Positions 44,157 to 53,490 are shown, numbered from the stretch's first letter. The stretch is DNA of 64,000 bases from CAYYFX01 sp964571855 (GCA_964571855.1 CAZNDO010000013.1:50163-114162), one strand, 5' to 3'. Notes: generated by a model not told the origin, from the letters alone. Translations and numbers: made by a program.

Positions 44157-45077
44157 TTAGTGGTGGTGATCGGAGGGCGCCTTCTCCCCGGCTTCGATCG
44201 GCACGCCCAGCGTGTTCCCCGGCGGCGGCAGCACGCAGTTGTAGAAGGGCGAGTACGCGCACCACGGGTTCGTGGCCTGGTTGAAGTCCAGCACGGCCGT
44301 GCCGTCGGCGTCCGGCGTCACCGTGAGGTAGCGGCCCACGCCGTAGGTGGCATCGCCCGTGGTCCGGTCGCGGAAGGGAACGAACAACGGGCCGGCCTCG
44401 ACGCCCGGGGCGCGGAAGCCGGCGAGGCGGCACGGCTTGCCGTCGATCTCGAACTCGAGGTGCGCCGCGCGCACGAACGGCTTCGTGCGGCCGCGCGTGG
44501 TGCCGAGCTCCAGCGTGTCCGCGTCCGCCGGGGCGCAGCGCGCCACCGCGCGGAAGCGCGAGTCCTGCGGGAACACGGGAAACCCCTCGAACCGCGCGAG
44601 CAGCATGGGGTCGTGGACGAGGACACGCGCCGTCCGCGGGTCCTGCACGCCGAACGAGAGCAGGTAGCGCCCGAGGCGAAGGTCCAGCACGTCGCTCGGC
44701 TCGGGCCCGAGCGGCATGGCCTCCGTGACCGCGGTGCCGCCGAGGATCAGCATGCGGCCCGGCCCCGACACCGGTTCGATCGTGAAGCCGTCCGGCTCCC
44801 AGAGGATGCGCACACCGGGGGCGTCGCCGTCCTCCTCCGCCACGAGCGAGTCCGCCCGCAGCCGCAGCGTCACCGCGCCGCCGGCCGCCAGGTAGTGCGA
44901 GGCCATCGCCGTGAACGGCCCGCGCGGATCCTGCCGGTAGGCCTGCTCCCGCTGCACCCAGAACTCCGCCTTCGCGTCGTCCGCGTGGTCGTGCGCATGC
45001 GTCTCGTAGCCGGGCCCGGGAGCGGCGCCGGCGAGCAGCGCGAGCGCGGCGAGCGGCGCGACCCTACCGCGGCGCAA
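44157..45077 (-). CDS. Secreted DUF1684 protein with His-rich ends
   Basis: 306 residues. After a signal peptide ending in GAAPG come HAHDHADDAKAEFW and the DUF1684 core. Its C-terminal signature runs from FRDRTTGDATYGVGRYLTV to DFNQATNPWCAYS and CVLPPPGNTLGVPIEAGE. The chain ends DHHH, and the N-terminus has HAHDH, so metal binding by the tails is conceivable. The family has no assigned biochemical role. Start is TTG 45077 with AAGGTGG in front, 14 bases inside the end of the M42 gene, so the two are coupled. The large inverted repeat lies just after its stop. Confidence 0.82.
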   Translation of the reverse strand: MRRGRVAPLAALALLAGAAPGPGYETHAHDHADDAKAEFWVQREQAYRQDPRGPFTAMASHYLAAGGAVTLRLRADSLVAEEDGDAPGVRILWEPDGFTIEPVSGPGRMLILGGTAVTEAMPLGPEPSDVLDLRLGRYLLSFGVQDPRTARVLVHDPMLLARFEGFPVFPQDSRFRAVARCAPADADTLELGTTRGRTKPFVRAAHLEFEIDGKPCRLAGFRAPGVEAGPLFVPFRDRTTGDATYGVGRYLTVTPDADGTAVLDFNQATNPWCAYSPFYNCVLPPPGNTLGVPIEAGEKAPSDHHH

Positions 45078-46128
45078 GGTCCACCTTGTCGTCCAGCCGC
45101 AGCACGAACGCGGCCAGGAGCTTCGCCGCGTTCTCCAGGTCCCCGAGGTGGATGACCTCGCACGGCGTGTGCATGTACCGGCACGGCACGCCGAGCGCCG
45201 CCACCGGGATCCCGGTGCGCCGCCCCGACACGGGATCCGCGTCCGTCCAGGTGCTGCCCTCGTCGATGTCGTTCTGGAACGGGATCTTCGCGCTCTTCGC
45301 CGCGGCCTCCAGCAGCTCCGCGATGCGGCGGCTGGTGCGCACGCCGCGCGTGATCACGGGGCCCTTCGCGCAGCGCACGTCCACGAAGGCGGACTTGCCG
45401 ATGCCGGGGGTGGACGTGTCGTGGCACACGTCCACGGCCACGGCCAGCGTGGGCAGGTACCGGTCCGCCACGAGGCCGGCGCCCCAGACGCCGGTCTCCT
45501 CCTGCACCGTGGAGACCCCGAGCACCTTCGCCCGGCGTCCGCGCGCCCGCGCCACGAGGCGCAGCGTCTCCGCCACGACCCAGCAGCCCATGCGGTTGTC
45601 GAAGGCGCGGTGCGAGGCGAAGCCGTTCGCGAGCTCGCGGAACCCTTCGCCGAAGATCACGGGATCGCCCACGGACACCATGCGGAGCGCGTCGCGCTTG
45701 TCCTTCGCGCCGATGTCGATGGCCAGGTCGTCGATCTTCGGCGGCTTCGTCGTCTCGCCGCGCGGCAGCAGGTGGATGGCCGGCATGCCGATCACGCCGG
45801 GCACCTCCCCCTTCGACGCGAGCACGCGCACGCGCGTTCCCGCGAGCACCGCGGGATCCACCCCGCCGATCCGGCCCACGGACAGGTGGCCGCGCTCGTC
45901 CACGCGCTTGACGATCAGCCCGACCTCGTCGGCATGTCCGAGCAGCATCACCGACAGCTTGCCCTTGCCGTCCAGGATGGCCGTGTGGTTGCCGTACACG
46001 TCCGTCTCGATGCGGTCGGCGTGCGGCTCCACCGCGTCGCGCCAGATGCGCTGCGCCTTCGCTTCGAACCCGGACGGGGCCGGCTCCTCGAGCAGCCGGA
46101 CGAGGAACTCCTTCGACTCCTTGCGCAT
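45064..46128 (-). CDS. M42-family aminopeptidase
   Basis: 354 residues with all M42 metal and catalytic sites: GHADEVG (near residue 68), DNRMG (near 176), EETGVWG (near 210), DVCHD (near 232) and MHTPCEV (near 320). M42 enzymes form large tetrahedral dodecamers that trim peptides in the cytosol with two metal ions. ATG 46128 has GGAGG upstream. Promoter TTGTGC/TATGCT lies at 46170-46198. It is coupled to the DUF1684 gene downstream. Glutamyl- or general aminopeptidase; specificity not readable. Confidence 0.92.
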   Translation of the reverse strand: MRKESKEFLVRLLEEPAPSGFEAKAQRIWRDAVEPHADRIETDVYGNHTAILDGKGKLSVMLLGHADEVGLIVKRVDERGHLSVGRIGGVDPAVLAGTRVRVLASKGEVPGVIGMPAIHLLPRGETTKPPKIDDLAIDIGAKDKRDALRMVSVGDPVIFGEGFRELANGFASHRAFDNRMGCWVVAETLRLVARARGRRAKVLGVSTVQEETGVWGAGLVADRYLPTLAVAVDVCHDTSTPGIGKSAFVDVRCAKGPVITRGVRTSRRIAELLEAAAKSAKIPFQNDIDEGSTWTDADPVSGRRTGIPVAALGVPCRYMHTPCEVIHLGDLENAAKLLAAFVLRLDDKVDLAPR

Positions 46129-46169
46129 GGAGCCTCCTGGGGCGGGACGTGGATCGCGGCGGGCCGGTC

Positions 46170-46198
46170 AGCATACGGCCGCGCCCCGCGCCGCACAA
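46170..46198 (-). promoter_or_regulatory. Promoter for M42 and DUF1684 genes
   Basis: Minus-strand TTGTGC (46198-46193), 17-base spacer, TATGCT (46175-46170); 42 bases before the ATG. Confidence 0.5.
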
Positions 46199-46216
46199 GC
46201 CGCGGCGGGCGCGGGG

Positions 46217-46245
46217 TTGCGCGGGACGGGCCCCGCCCCTAGATT
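46217..46245 (+). promoter_or_regulatory. Promoter for the rhomboid gene
   Basis: TTGCGC, 17-base spacer, TAGATT; divergent from the M42 promoter. Predicted start near 46252. Confidence 0.45.
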
Positions 46246-46279
46246 CGCGGACGTTTCCCTTCCGCACGAGGACGAACCG

Positions 46280-47125
46280 TTGCGCCAGACCACGGGCTCC
46301 ATGCTGTGCCCGAGCTGCCGGAAGCTCATCTCGGTGTCCGCGCCGCGCTGCCCGTTCTGCGGCGCGCCGCGGCCCGGGCTGTGGGGCTTCGGGCCGTGGC
46401 TGTCGCGGTTTCTGGGCAAGGCCGACCCCGCCTCCCTTCTGCTGCCGGTGTGCATCGGGCTGTACGTGCTCTCGCTCGCCGTGGACATCGGCGCCATCTT
46501 CCGGCTGGGCGGCGGCATCTTCGGGCTGCTGTCCCCGTCGTCGCGCGCGCTGCGGATGCTCGGCTCCACCGCGCCGATCGACCTGCTCGTCGGCCGCCCG
46601 TGGACGCTGCTCACGGCGATCTACCTCCACGGCGGCCTGCTGCACATCGCGTTCAACATGCTGTGGACCCGGCAGCTCGCGCCGGAGGTGCAGCAGGCGT
46701 TCGGACCGGCGCGCTTCTTCGTGATCTGGTCCGTGTCGGGCGCGCTGGGCTTCCTGCTGTCGGACGGGCTGCCCCTCCTGGGCCTGGGCAGCCCGCACGC
46801 GTCCATCGGCGCGTCGGGCTCCGTGTTCGGCATGATGGGCGCGCTGATCGTGTACGGGAACGCGGTGGGCGCCTCGCTCATGACGCGGCAGATCCGGACC
46901 TGGGCCATCGTGATCCTGCTCATGGGATTCCTGATGCCGGGCGTGGACAACCTCGCGCACATCGGCGGCTTCGCGGGCGGCTGGCTCGCCGCCACCGCGT
47001 ACCGGCCGCACCTGGGCCGGCGGGAGGGCCGGGCGTCCGGGCTGCTCGCCGCGGGGCTGGCCGCGCTGACCGTGATCGGCTTCGTGGCCAGCATCGCCGT
47101 GGCGGCCTGGCGGCCGATCGGGTGA
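46280..47125 (+). CDS. Rhomboid intramembrane protease with zinc ribbon
   Basis: 281 residues. The first 30 hold a four-Cys zinc ribbon (CPSC ... CPFC; Cys 10, 13, 24, 27). Then six to seven membrane helices, with the rhomboid loop after the first helices (LHGGLLHIAFNM), the catalytic serine in GASGSVFG (near residue 177) and the catalytic His in AHIGGF (near residue 226). It should cut transmembrane substrates in the inner membrane. TTG 46280 with GAGGA is preferred to ATG 46301, which has no ribosome site; both keep the zinc ribbon. Bacterial rhomboids with an N-terminal ribbon are known in the FCB group; substrate unknown. Confidence 0.9.
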   Translation: MRQTTGSMLCPSCRKLISVSAPRCPFCGAPRPGLWGFGPWLSRFLGKADPASLLLPVCIGLYVLSLAVDIGAIFRLGGGIFGLLSPSSRALRMLGSTAPIDLLVGRPWTLLTAIYLHGGLLHIAFNMLWTRQLAPEVQQAFGPARFFVIWSVSGALGFLLSDGLPLLGLGSPHASIGASGSVFGMMGALIVYGNAVGASLMTRQIRTWAIVILLMGFLMPGVDNLAHIGGFAGGWLAATAYRPHLGRREGRASGLLAAGLAALTVIGFVASIAVAAWRPIG

Positions 47126-47165
47126 CCGGCGACGGTCGGCCCGGGGCGAGCCGCGGGCACGCGGC

Positions 47166-47194
47166 TTGAGCGGGGCGCGACCCGGGGGTATCGT
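47166..47194 (+). promoter_or_regulatory. Promoter for the M32 carboxypeptidase
   Basis: TTGAGC, 17-base spacer, TATCGT; predicted start near 47201, a leader of about 36 bases. Confidence 0.5.
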
Positions 47195-47236
47195 GCGGAC
47201 GAGTCTGCCCCCGTATCCCCGAACCCGGAGCCTCCC

Positions 47237-48736
47237 GTGAACGCGCAACTCAAGCCGCTGCTGGACCGCTGGGCCGAGTTCCAGGATCTCGCCCGCGCGT
47301 CCCAGATCCTGGAGTGGGACCAGGAGACCATGCTGCCCGAGGGCGGCGCCCCCGCCCGCAGCGAGCACCTCGCCACGCTGGCGAAGGTGTCGCACGAGAA
47401 GCTGGTGTCCCGGGATTTCCGGAAGGCACTGAAGGACGCGGAGTCCGCGAACGGGCGCCTCGCCGCGAAGGACCGCGCGATGGTGCGCGAGGCGCGGCGC
47501 GAGTACGACCGCGCCTCGAAGATCCCGTCCGAGCTGGTGCAGGAGGTCTCGCGCGCGGAGAGCCGGGCGCTGGCGGCGTGGCGCAAGGCGTTCCGCGAGA
47601 GCCGCTGGCCGGACTTCGAGGGGCACCTGGTCACGCTCGTGCGCCTCAAGCGGCGCGTGGCGGACGCCGTGGGCTACGCGGACGTCCCGTACGACGCGCA
47701 CCTCGACGTGTTCGAGCCCGGCGCCACCGTGAAGCAGCTGGACCCGCTGCTCGGCGAGCTGAAGGAGGCCACGATCCCGCTCGTGCGCAGGATCGCCGCC
47801 TCGAAGCGCCGCCCGGACTCGTCCATCCTCACGCGCCGCTTCCCGCATGACGCGCAGATGGCGTTCGGCCGCGTCGTCCTGGAGGCCATGGGCTTCGACT
47901 TCGCGAAGGGCCGCATCGACCTCTCCACGCACCCGTTCTGCTCCGGCTTCGCCACCGGGGACGTGCGCCTGACCACGCGCGTGCTGGAGGACGACCTGCG
48001 CCCGTGCCTGTTCGGGCTGATCCACGAGGCGGGCCACGGCCTGTACGAGCAGGGCCTGGACGACAGGCTGCAGCGCACGCCGCTCGGAGCGGCGGTCTCG
48101 CTGGGGATCCACGAGTCGCAGTCCCGGCTGTGGGAGAACATCGTGGGCCGCAGCCTGCCCTTCTGGCGCCACTTCCTGCCGAAGCTGAAGGCGGCGTTCC
48201 CCGGCGTGCTGGACGACGTGGCGCTCGCGGACTTCCACTTCGCCGTGAACGAGGTCACGCCGTCGTTCATCCGCGTGGAAGCCGACGAGGTCACGTACAA
48301 CCTGCACGTCGTGCTGCGCTACGAGATCGAGAAGGGCCTGTTCGACGGCAGCATCCGGCCGAAGGCGGTGCCCGAGGTCTGGAACCGCAAGATGAAGGAG
48401 CTGCTCGGGATCGTGCCGGCGAAGGCGTCGGAGGGCGCGCTGCAGGACGTGCACTGGGCCGCCGGCCTCATGGGCTACTTCCCCACCTACTCGCTCGGGA
48501 ACCTGTACGCCGCGCAGCTCTGGGCGCGCGTGCGCCAGGACCTTCCGGACGTGGAGAAGTCCCTGGCCAAGGGCGAGCTCACCCCGATCCGGGACTGGAT
48601 GCGGAAGAAGATCCACCGGCCGGGACGGGAGTTCGCGGCGGCGGACCTGGTGCGCCGCGCCACCGGCAAGGCGGCGAGCCCGAAGTACTTCGTGGACTAC
48701 GTCACGGAAAAATACGGCACGCTCTACGATCTCTAG
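47237..48736 (+). CDS. M32-family metallocarboxypeptidase
   Basis: 499 residues, the usual M32 length. N-terminal QILEWDQETMLPEGGAPAR is the family motif; the zinc site HEAGHGLYEQG lies near residue 262, followed by the HESQSRLWEN motif, and later YNLHVVLRYEIEKGLF. It removes C-terminal residues from peptides in the cytosol using a HExxH zinc centre. GTG 47237 has GGAG upstream. It is monocistronic with its own promoter and follows the rhomboid gene. Confidence 0.96.
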   Translation: MNAQLKPLLDRWAEFQDLARASQILEWDQETMLPEGGAPARSEHLATLAKVSHEKLVSRDFRKALKDAESANGRLAAKDRAMVREARREYDRASKIPSELVQEVSRAESRALAAWRKAFRESRWPDFEGHLVTLVRLKRRVADAVGYADVPYDAHLDVFEPGATVKQLDPLLGELKEATIPLVRRIAASKRRPDSSILTRRFPHDAQMAFGRVVLEAMGFDFAKGRIDLSTHPFCSGFATGDVRLTTRVLEDDLRPCLFGLIHEAGHGLYEQGLDDRLQRTPLGAAVSLGIHESQSRLWENIVGRSLPFWRHFLPKLKAAFPGVLDDVALADFHFAVNEVTPSFIRVEADEVTYNLHVVLRYEIEKGLFDGSIRPKAVPEVWNRKMKELLGIVPAKASEGALQDVHWAAGLMGYFPTYSLGNLYAAQLWARVRQDLPDVEKSLAKGELTPIRDWMRKKIHRPGREFAAADLVRRATGKAASPKYFVDYVTEKYGTLYDL

Positions 48737-48841
48737 AGGCAGGTTCACCCGAAGCAGGGCGCACGCTGGAGCGGCACGGTAGGTGCAGGGAAGCCGGTCG
48801 GAGTACGCCGTCCCTCTCCCGATTCCACGGCGAAACCGATC

Positions 48842-49828
48842 ATGACTTGTGCTTCCTGGCTTCGGCTGCGGCGGGGCCCGTGCGCCCTGCTCGGGCTTTT
48901 CGCACTGGGCGTCGCAGGGTGCCTCACACCCGCACAGCGCTTCCCCCTCGGCCCCGAGGTCCCGGCGCCGGACCCCGCGCCGGACTCGGTGACCGTGCCC
49001 GAGGCGTACTTCACGCTGCACGGCGCGGACGTGCGGAGCGCGGGCTGGCCCGCGGACTTCGCCCGCTTCTCGCTGTTCGTCTGCGACCCGTCGCTTCCGC
49101 CGGAGACGATCGCGCAGATCCGCGCGGACCTGCCCGGCGTGAAGCTCCTGGCGTACTCCAACGTGCAGGACGTGCCGCTCGGCTTCTACCCCGGCAACCC
49201 CTACTACATGGCGCTGGATGCCGCGTTCGACTCCGCGCTGTGCCTCACCGACCTCGCCAACGGCGGTCCCGTCCACGTGCAGGGCTACGACGGCACGCCG
49301 GGAAGCGGCATGCCGTCGTACGTGCTGCGGGACGAGTCGATCGATGTGCTGGCGGCGTTCCACCGCGACGTCACGATGGCGAAGGACTGGGACGGCATGT
49401 ACCTGGACCAGTGCAACGCCGCCTATCCGAACTGGCGCGTGGCCGCGGTCCTCGCGCAGACCGCGAGCTTCGATGCCGACGGCGACGGGCTCGCGGACCG
49501 CATCGAGGACGTGGCCGCCCAGTACGCCGCGAACCGGCCGCGGTACACGCAGCGCCTCCGGGCGGAGCTGGGCGACGCGGTGATCCTCGTGGCGAACGCC
49601 GGGGGCGCGCTGGGCGACCCGGAACTGCACGGGATCACGCTGGAGGGCGTGGGCGACCGCTTCACGGTGGCGCAGGCGCGCAGCCACCTCGCCGGACAGG
49701 CCGCCGTGTCCCGCGCGCCGTTCACCGCGGTGCTCTGGGCCACGACGCCGCCGAGCGACGCGCCGTCCCGCGCGCTGGCCGCGGAGATCCCGGGCGTCTA
49801 CTGGGGCTTCATCGACCCGGCGGGCTGA
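48842..49828 (+). CDS. Lipoprotein with glycoside-hydrolase-like TIM barrel
   Basis: 328 residues. A lipoprotein signal ends in LGVAGC (near residue 27). The body has TIM-barrel strand motifs of the putative glycosidase group related to GH114/GHL families: EAYFTLHGADVRSAGW, KLLAYSNVQDVP, and the acidic strand KDWDGMYLDQCNAAYP. A late GVYWGFIDPAG forms the last strand. Such proteins are thought to cut polysaccharides, but no activity can be assigned here. A Ca-binding-like DADGDG lies near residue 215. ATG 48842 is used; 105 bases separate it from the M32 gene and I see no strong promoter. Confidence 0.65.
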   Translation: MTCASWLRLRRGPCALLGLFALGVAGCLTPAQRFPLGPEVPAPDPAPDSVTVPEAYFTLHGADVRSAGWPADFARFSLFVCDPSLPPETIAQIRADLPGVKLLAYSNVQDVPLGFYPGNPYYMALDAAFDSALCLTDLANGGPVHVQGYDGTPGSGMPSYVLRDESIDVLAAFHRDVTMAKDWDGMYLDQCNAAYPNWRVAAVLAQTASFDADGDGLADRIEDVAAQYAANRPRYTQRLRAELGDAVILVANAGGALGDPELHGITLEGVGDRFTVAQARSHLAGQAAVSRAPFTAVLWATTPPSDAPSRALAAEIPGVYWGFIDPAG

Positions 49829-49842
49829 TCCCGCGGCGGGGT

Positions 49843-49858
49843 CCCCGGCGGACCGGGG
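49843..49858. terminator. Hairpin between convergent genes
   Basis: Perfect 6-bp stem CCCCGG/CCGGGG with a CGGA loop in the 39-base gap between two convergent stops; may serve both strands. No T-tract. Confidence 0.4.
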
Positions 49859-49867
49859 CGCCCGGCG

Positions 49868-51061
49868 TCAGAACGCGTCCTCTCCCGTGAGGGCGCGCCC
49901 GAGGATGAGCGTGTGCACCTCGTGCGTGCCCTCGTACGTGTACACGGACTCCAGGTTCAGCATGTGCCGGATCACGGGGTACTCCACGGAGATCCCGTTG
50001 GCGCCCAGGATGGACCGCGCCGTGCGCGCCACGTCCAGGGCCATGGCCACGTTGTTCCGCTTCGCGAGGCTCACGTGGTGCGGCTGCAGCTTCCCGCGCT
50101 CCTTGAGCCGCCCGAGGTGCAGCGCCAGCACCTGCGCGCGCGCGATGGCCTCGGCCATGTCCACGAGCTGCTTCTGGATGAGCTGCTTCCGCGCGATCGG
50201 CGCCCCGAACGCGATGCGCTCCTTCGCGTAGCGGACGGCCGCGTCGTAGCACGCGCGGGCGGCGCCCACCGCGCCGGACGCGATCCCGAACCGTGCCTGG
50301 TTCAGGCAGGCCAGCGGCGCCCCGAGCCCCGCGGCCTTCTCCAGCCGGTTCGCCTCCGGGACGCGGCAGTCCTGCAGCACGATCTCCCCCGTCTCCGAGG
50401 CGCGCAGCGACATCTTCCGCTTCATGGTGGGGGTCTCGAAGCCCTTCGTCCCGCGCTCCACCACGAAGCCGCGGATGGACGCCACGTCGTCCCCCTCGGT
50501 CTTCGCCCACACCACCGCCAGGTGCGCCTGCGGCGAGTTCGTGATCCACATCTTCGCGCCGTTCAGGATCCAGGAGTCCCCGTCCTTCCGGGCGCGGGTC
50601 TTCATGGTCCCGGGGTCCGAGCCGGCGTCCGGCTCCGTCAGCCCGAAGCAGCCGATCAGCTCGCCGGCGGCCATGCCGGGAAGCCAGCGGTCCTTCTGCG
50701 CGTCCGACCCGTAGCGCAGGATGGGGTACATGCACAGGGACCCCTGCACGGAAACGAAGCTGCGGAGCCCCGAGTCCGCGTACTCCAGTTCCTGCAGCGC
50801 CAGCCCGTAGGCCACGTCCCCCATGCCCGCGCAGCCCCAGCCGTCGATGTTCATGCCGAGCACGCCGAGCGCGGCGATCTCCGGGATGAGTTCCCGCGGG
50901 AAGTGCTCCTTCTCGAACCACTCGTCCACGTGCGGGACGTACCGGTCGGCGAGGAAGCGGCGGACGGCGTCCCGGACGCGACGTTCCTCGTCGGTCAGGA
51001 ACTCGTCGAGCGAGACCAGCTCGTCGACGGCGAGAATGCGGGGAGCGGAAACGGTGGCCAT
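49868..51061 (-). CDS. Acyl-CoA dehydrogenase, glutaryl-CoA dehydrogenase-like
   Basis: 397 residues with the FAD/acyl-CoA dehydrogenase fold: GCFGLTEPDAGSDPGTMKT, KMWITNSPQAHLAVVWAK and, near residue 377, YEGTHEVHTLILGRALTG. In that motif the Glu is the catalytic base, as in glutaryl-CoA dehydrogenase (YEGTHDIHALILGRAITG in known enzymes). It should oxidise and decarboxylate glutaryl-CoA to crotonyl-CoA in lysine/tryptophan catabolism, or act on a related acyl-CoA. ATG 51061 follows GAAGG. No ETF or lysine genes are adjacent, so the exact substrate is inferred only from the motif. Confidence 0.9.
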   Translation of the reverse strand: MATVSAPRILAVDELVSLDEFLTDEERRVRDAVRRFLADRYVPHVDEWFEKEHFPRELIPEIAALGVLGMNIDGWGCAGMGDVAYGLALQELEYADSGLRSFVSVQGSLCMYPILRYGSDAQKDRWLPGMAAGELIGCFGLTEPDAGSDPGTMKTRARKDGDSWILNGAKMWITNSPQAHLAVVWAKTEGDDVASIRGFVVERGTKGFETPTMKRKMSLRASETGEIVLQDCRVPEANRLEKAAGLGAPLACLNQARFGIASGAVGAARACYDAAVRYAKERIAFGAPIARKQLIQKQLVDMAEAIARAQVLALHLGRLKERGKLQPHHVSLAKRNNVAMALDVARTARSILGANGISVEYPVIRHMLNLESVYTYEGTHEVHTLILGRALTGEDAF

Positions 51062-51237
51062 GGCCTTCCCTTCGGGCCGGGGGAAAGGGGCAGGATACCG
51101 GAGGGCGCGGCCGGTGACGAGGGGGGCCCGGCGCGCCGCGCGGCCCGCGACCGGGGAGGCCCCCGGAGGCGCCGCCGTCCGTGGTTGCGCCGATGGCCGA
51201 CCTGCGAGACATTCGCTGCTCGCGGAGACCGGAATCC

Positions 51238-52470
51238 ATGTCTGCCTACCAGGTCACATCCGAGATCGGGCGGTTGCGCAAGGTCCTCGTGCACCGGCCG
51301 GGGCTCGAGATCGCGCGGCTGACGCCGTCGAACAAGGAGATGCTCCTGTTCGACGACATCCTCTGGGTGGAGCGCGCCCAGGAGGAGCACGACCGCTTCG
51401 TGGGCATCCTCCGCGAGCGCGGCGTGGAGGTCCTGTACTTCCGCGACCTCCTGGCCGAGATCCTGGCGGACGCGGACGTGCGCGGGCTCCTCGTGGACGA
51501 CGTGATCACGCCCGCGGTCTGCGGGCGGATGCTGTGCGACCGGCTCCGGAGGGAGCTGCGCGAGTGCAGCGTGGAGGACCTGCTGGACGTGCTCCTGGCG
51601 GGGCTCCTGAAGCGGGAGCTGAAGGACTGGGGCATCGACGACCGCTTCGCCTCCATCCACGCGGACCGGTTCGACTACGTGCTCCCGCCGCTGCCGAACC
51701 TGTTCTTCATGCGGGACAACGCCGCGTGGATCGCGGACGGCGTGCTGCTGGGCGCGCTGGCCACGCCGGCCCGCGCGCGCGAGGCGCGCTACCTGCGCGG
51801 CATCTACAAGTACCACCCGCTCTTCCGCGGCGACGACTTCAAGGTCTGGTACGGCAACCAGCCCGAGGACGTGTACCCGGCGTCCATCGAGGGCGGGGAC
51901 GTTCTGGTGCTGGACCCGCACACCGTGCTGGTGGGCTGCGGGGAGCGCACCACGCCGGCCGCCGTGGAGAACGTGACGCTGCGGCTGTTCGAGCGCTCCG
52001 GCGTGAACCAGGTCATCGTGGTGCACTTCCGGCGCGGGCGCGCCATCATGCACCTGGACACGGTGCTCACCATGGTGGACGTGGGGAAGTTCAACTTCTT
52101 CCCCGGCGTGGCGCCCGGCATGGAGGTGTTCATCCTGCGGCCGGCCAAGGGCGGGGATCTCGCGGTCACGCGGGCGGCGGGGCTGGAGGCGGCGCTGCGC
52201 AAGTGCCTGAAGACGGACCTCACGCTGGTGGCGTCCGGCGAGGGCGAGATCAACTACATCCGCGAGCAGTGGGACGACGGCCACAACACGGTGGCCATCG
52301 CGCCCGGCGTGGTGATCGGCTACCGGCGGAACCACGAGACGAACCAGCGCCTGCGCGACGCCGGCGTGGAGGTGCTGGAGCTCGACGCTTCGGAGCTGTG
52401 CCGGGGCCGCGGCGGCAGCCGCTGCATGACGCAGCCGCTGCTGCGCGACCCCGTGGACTGGGGCCACTAG
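51238..52470 (+). CDS. arcA: Arginine deiminase
   Basis: 410 residues, the standard ArcA length. Guanidino-modifying-fold motifs are in order: LRKVLVHRPGLE, LPNLFFMRDNAAW, the catalytic-His region IMHLDTVLTMVD, RRNHETNQRL and the final ELCRGRGGSRCMTQPLLR, whose Cys is the nucleophile (near residue 394). It converts arginine to citrulline and ammonia. ATG 51238 follows CGGAG; an in-frame GTG start at 51181 is unlikely. Usual FTRDP reads FMRDN, a small deviation. It lies 31 bases before the carbamoyltransferase gene, an arginine deiminase pathway arrangement. Confidence 0.93.
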   Translation: MSAYQVTSEIGRLRKVLVHRPGLEIARLTPSNKEMLLFDDILWVERAQEEHDRFVGILRERGVEVLYFRDLLAEILADADVRGLLVDDVITPAVCGRMLCDRLRRELRECSVEDLLDVLLAGLLKRELKDWGIDDRFASIHADRFDYVLPPLPNLFFMRDNAAWIADGVLLGALATPARAREARYLRGIYKYHPLFRGDDFKVWYGNQPEDVYPASIEGGDVLVLDPHTVLVGCGERTTPAAVENVTLRLFERSGVNQVIVVHFRRGRAIMHLDTVLTMVDVGKFNFFPGVAPGMEVFILRPAKGGDLAVTRAAGLEAALRKCLKTDLTLVASGEGEINYIREQWDDGHNTVAIAPGVVIGYRRNHETNQRLRDAGVEVLELDASELCRGRGGSRCMTQPLLRDPVDWGH

Positions 52471-52501
52471 ACCCGGCCTTGCCGGGAGGAACCGGACGAC
52501 C

Positions 52502-53485
52502 ATGGCGTTCAACCTTCGCGGCCGACACTTCCTCACCCTCCTGGACTTCACGCCCGAGGAGATCGACTGGCTGCTGCGCCTCTCCGCCAAGCTGAAGGCG
52601 GACAAGGCCGCCGGCCTGCGCGGCCGCAACCTCGAGGGCAAGAGCATCGCGCTCATCTTCGAGAAGCCGTCCACGCGCACGCGCTGCGCCTTCGTCACCG
52701 CGTGCGTGGACGAGGGGGCGCACCCGGAGTACCTGGGCCGCGACGACATCCGGCTCGGCATCAAGGAGAGCATCAAGGACGTGGCCCGCGTGCTCGGCCG
52801 CATGTTCGACGGCATCCAGTACCGCGGCTTCGAGCACGAGAAGATCGAGGAGCTGGCGCGGTGGGCGGGCGTCCCGGTCTGGAACGGGCTGACGGACCGC
52901 TACCACCCCACCCAGGTGCTGGCGGACTTCCTCACCGCGCGCGAGAACTTCGGCGACGACCTGCGCAAGGTGGCGTTCACCTACGTGGGGGACGGGCGGA
53001 ACAACGTGGCGTCCTCCCTCATGATCGGGGCCGCGAAGATGGGGATGGACTTCCGGATCGGGTCGCCGAAGTCGCTGCACCCGGACCCGGCGCTGCGCCG
53101 GCGCGTGGACGAGATCGCGAAGGTCACGCGGGCGCGCATCACGGTGACTGACTCGGTGGCCGAGGCCGTGAAGGGCACGCACGTGGTGTACACGGACGTG
53201 TGGGCGTCCATGGGCGAGGAGGCGAAGATCCCGGAGCGCATCGGGCTCCTCAAGGACTACCGGGTGACGGCCGGCATGATGAAGGCGTCGGGCCGGGAGG
53301 AGACCATCTTCCTGCACTGCCTGCCCTGCTTCCATGACGACCAGACGGAGCTGGCCCGGAAGTTCCCGGACATCTGCGAGGCCACGGACGAGGTGTTCGA
53401 GAGCCCGGCCTCGAAGGTGTTCGACCAGGCGGAGAACCGTCTGCACACGATCAAGGCGGTGATGGTGGCCACCGCCGGACGCTAG
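52502..53485 (+). CDS. argF: Ornithine carbamoyltransferase
   Basis: 327 residues. Carbamoyl-phosphate loop EKPSTRTRCAF (near residue 56), DRYHPTQVLAD and the ornithine loop HCLPCFHDDQTE (near 273) are present. KPSTRTRCAFVTACVDEGAH matches the OTC group closely. Anabolic OTC makes citrulline; catabolic OTC (ArcB) splits it to carbamoyl phosphate and ornithine. The gene order arcA-argF suggests the catabolic direction, but arcC (carbamate kinase) is not in the window, so I keep the neutral symbol. SD GGGAGG lies before ATG 52502. Confidence 0.95.
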   Translation: MAFNLRGRHFLTLLDFTPEEIDWLLRLSAKLKADKAAGLRGRNLEGKSIALIFEKPSTRTRCAFVTACVDEGAHPEYLGRDDIRLGIKESIKDVARVLGRMFDGIQYRGFEHEKIEELARWAGVPVWNGLTDRYHPTQVLADFLTARENFGDDLRKVAFTYVGDGRNNVASSLMIGAAKMGMDFRIGSPKSLHPDPALRRRVDEIAKVTRARITVTDSVAEAVKGTHVVYTDVWASMGEEAKIPERIGLLKDYRVTAGMMKASGREETIFLHCLPCFHDDQTELARKFPDICEATDEVFESPASKVFDQAENRLHTIKAVMVATAGR

Positions 53486-53490
53486 GAGGG

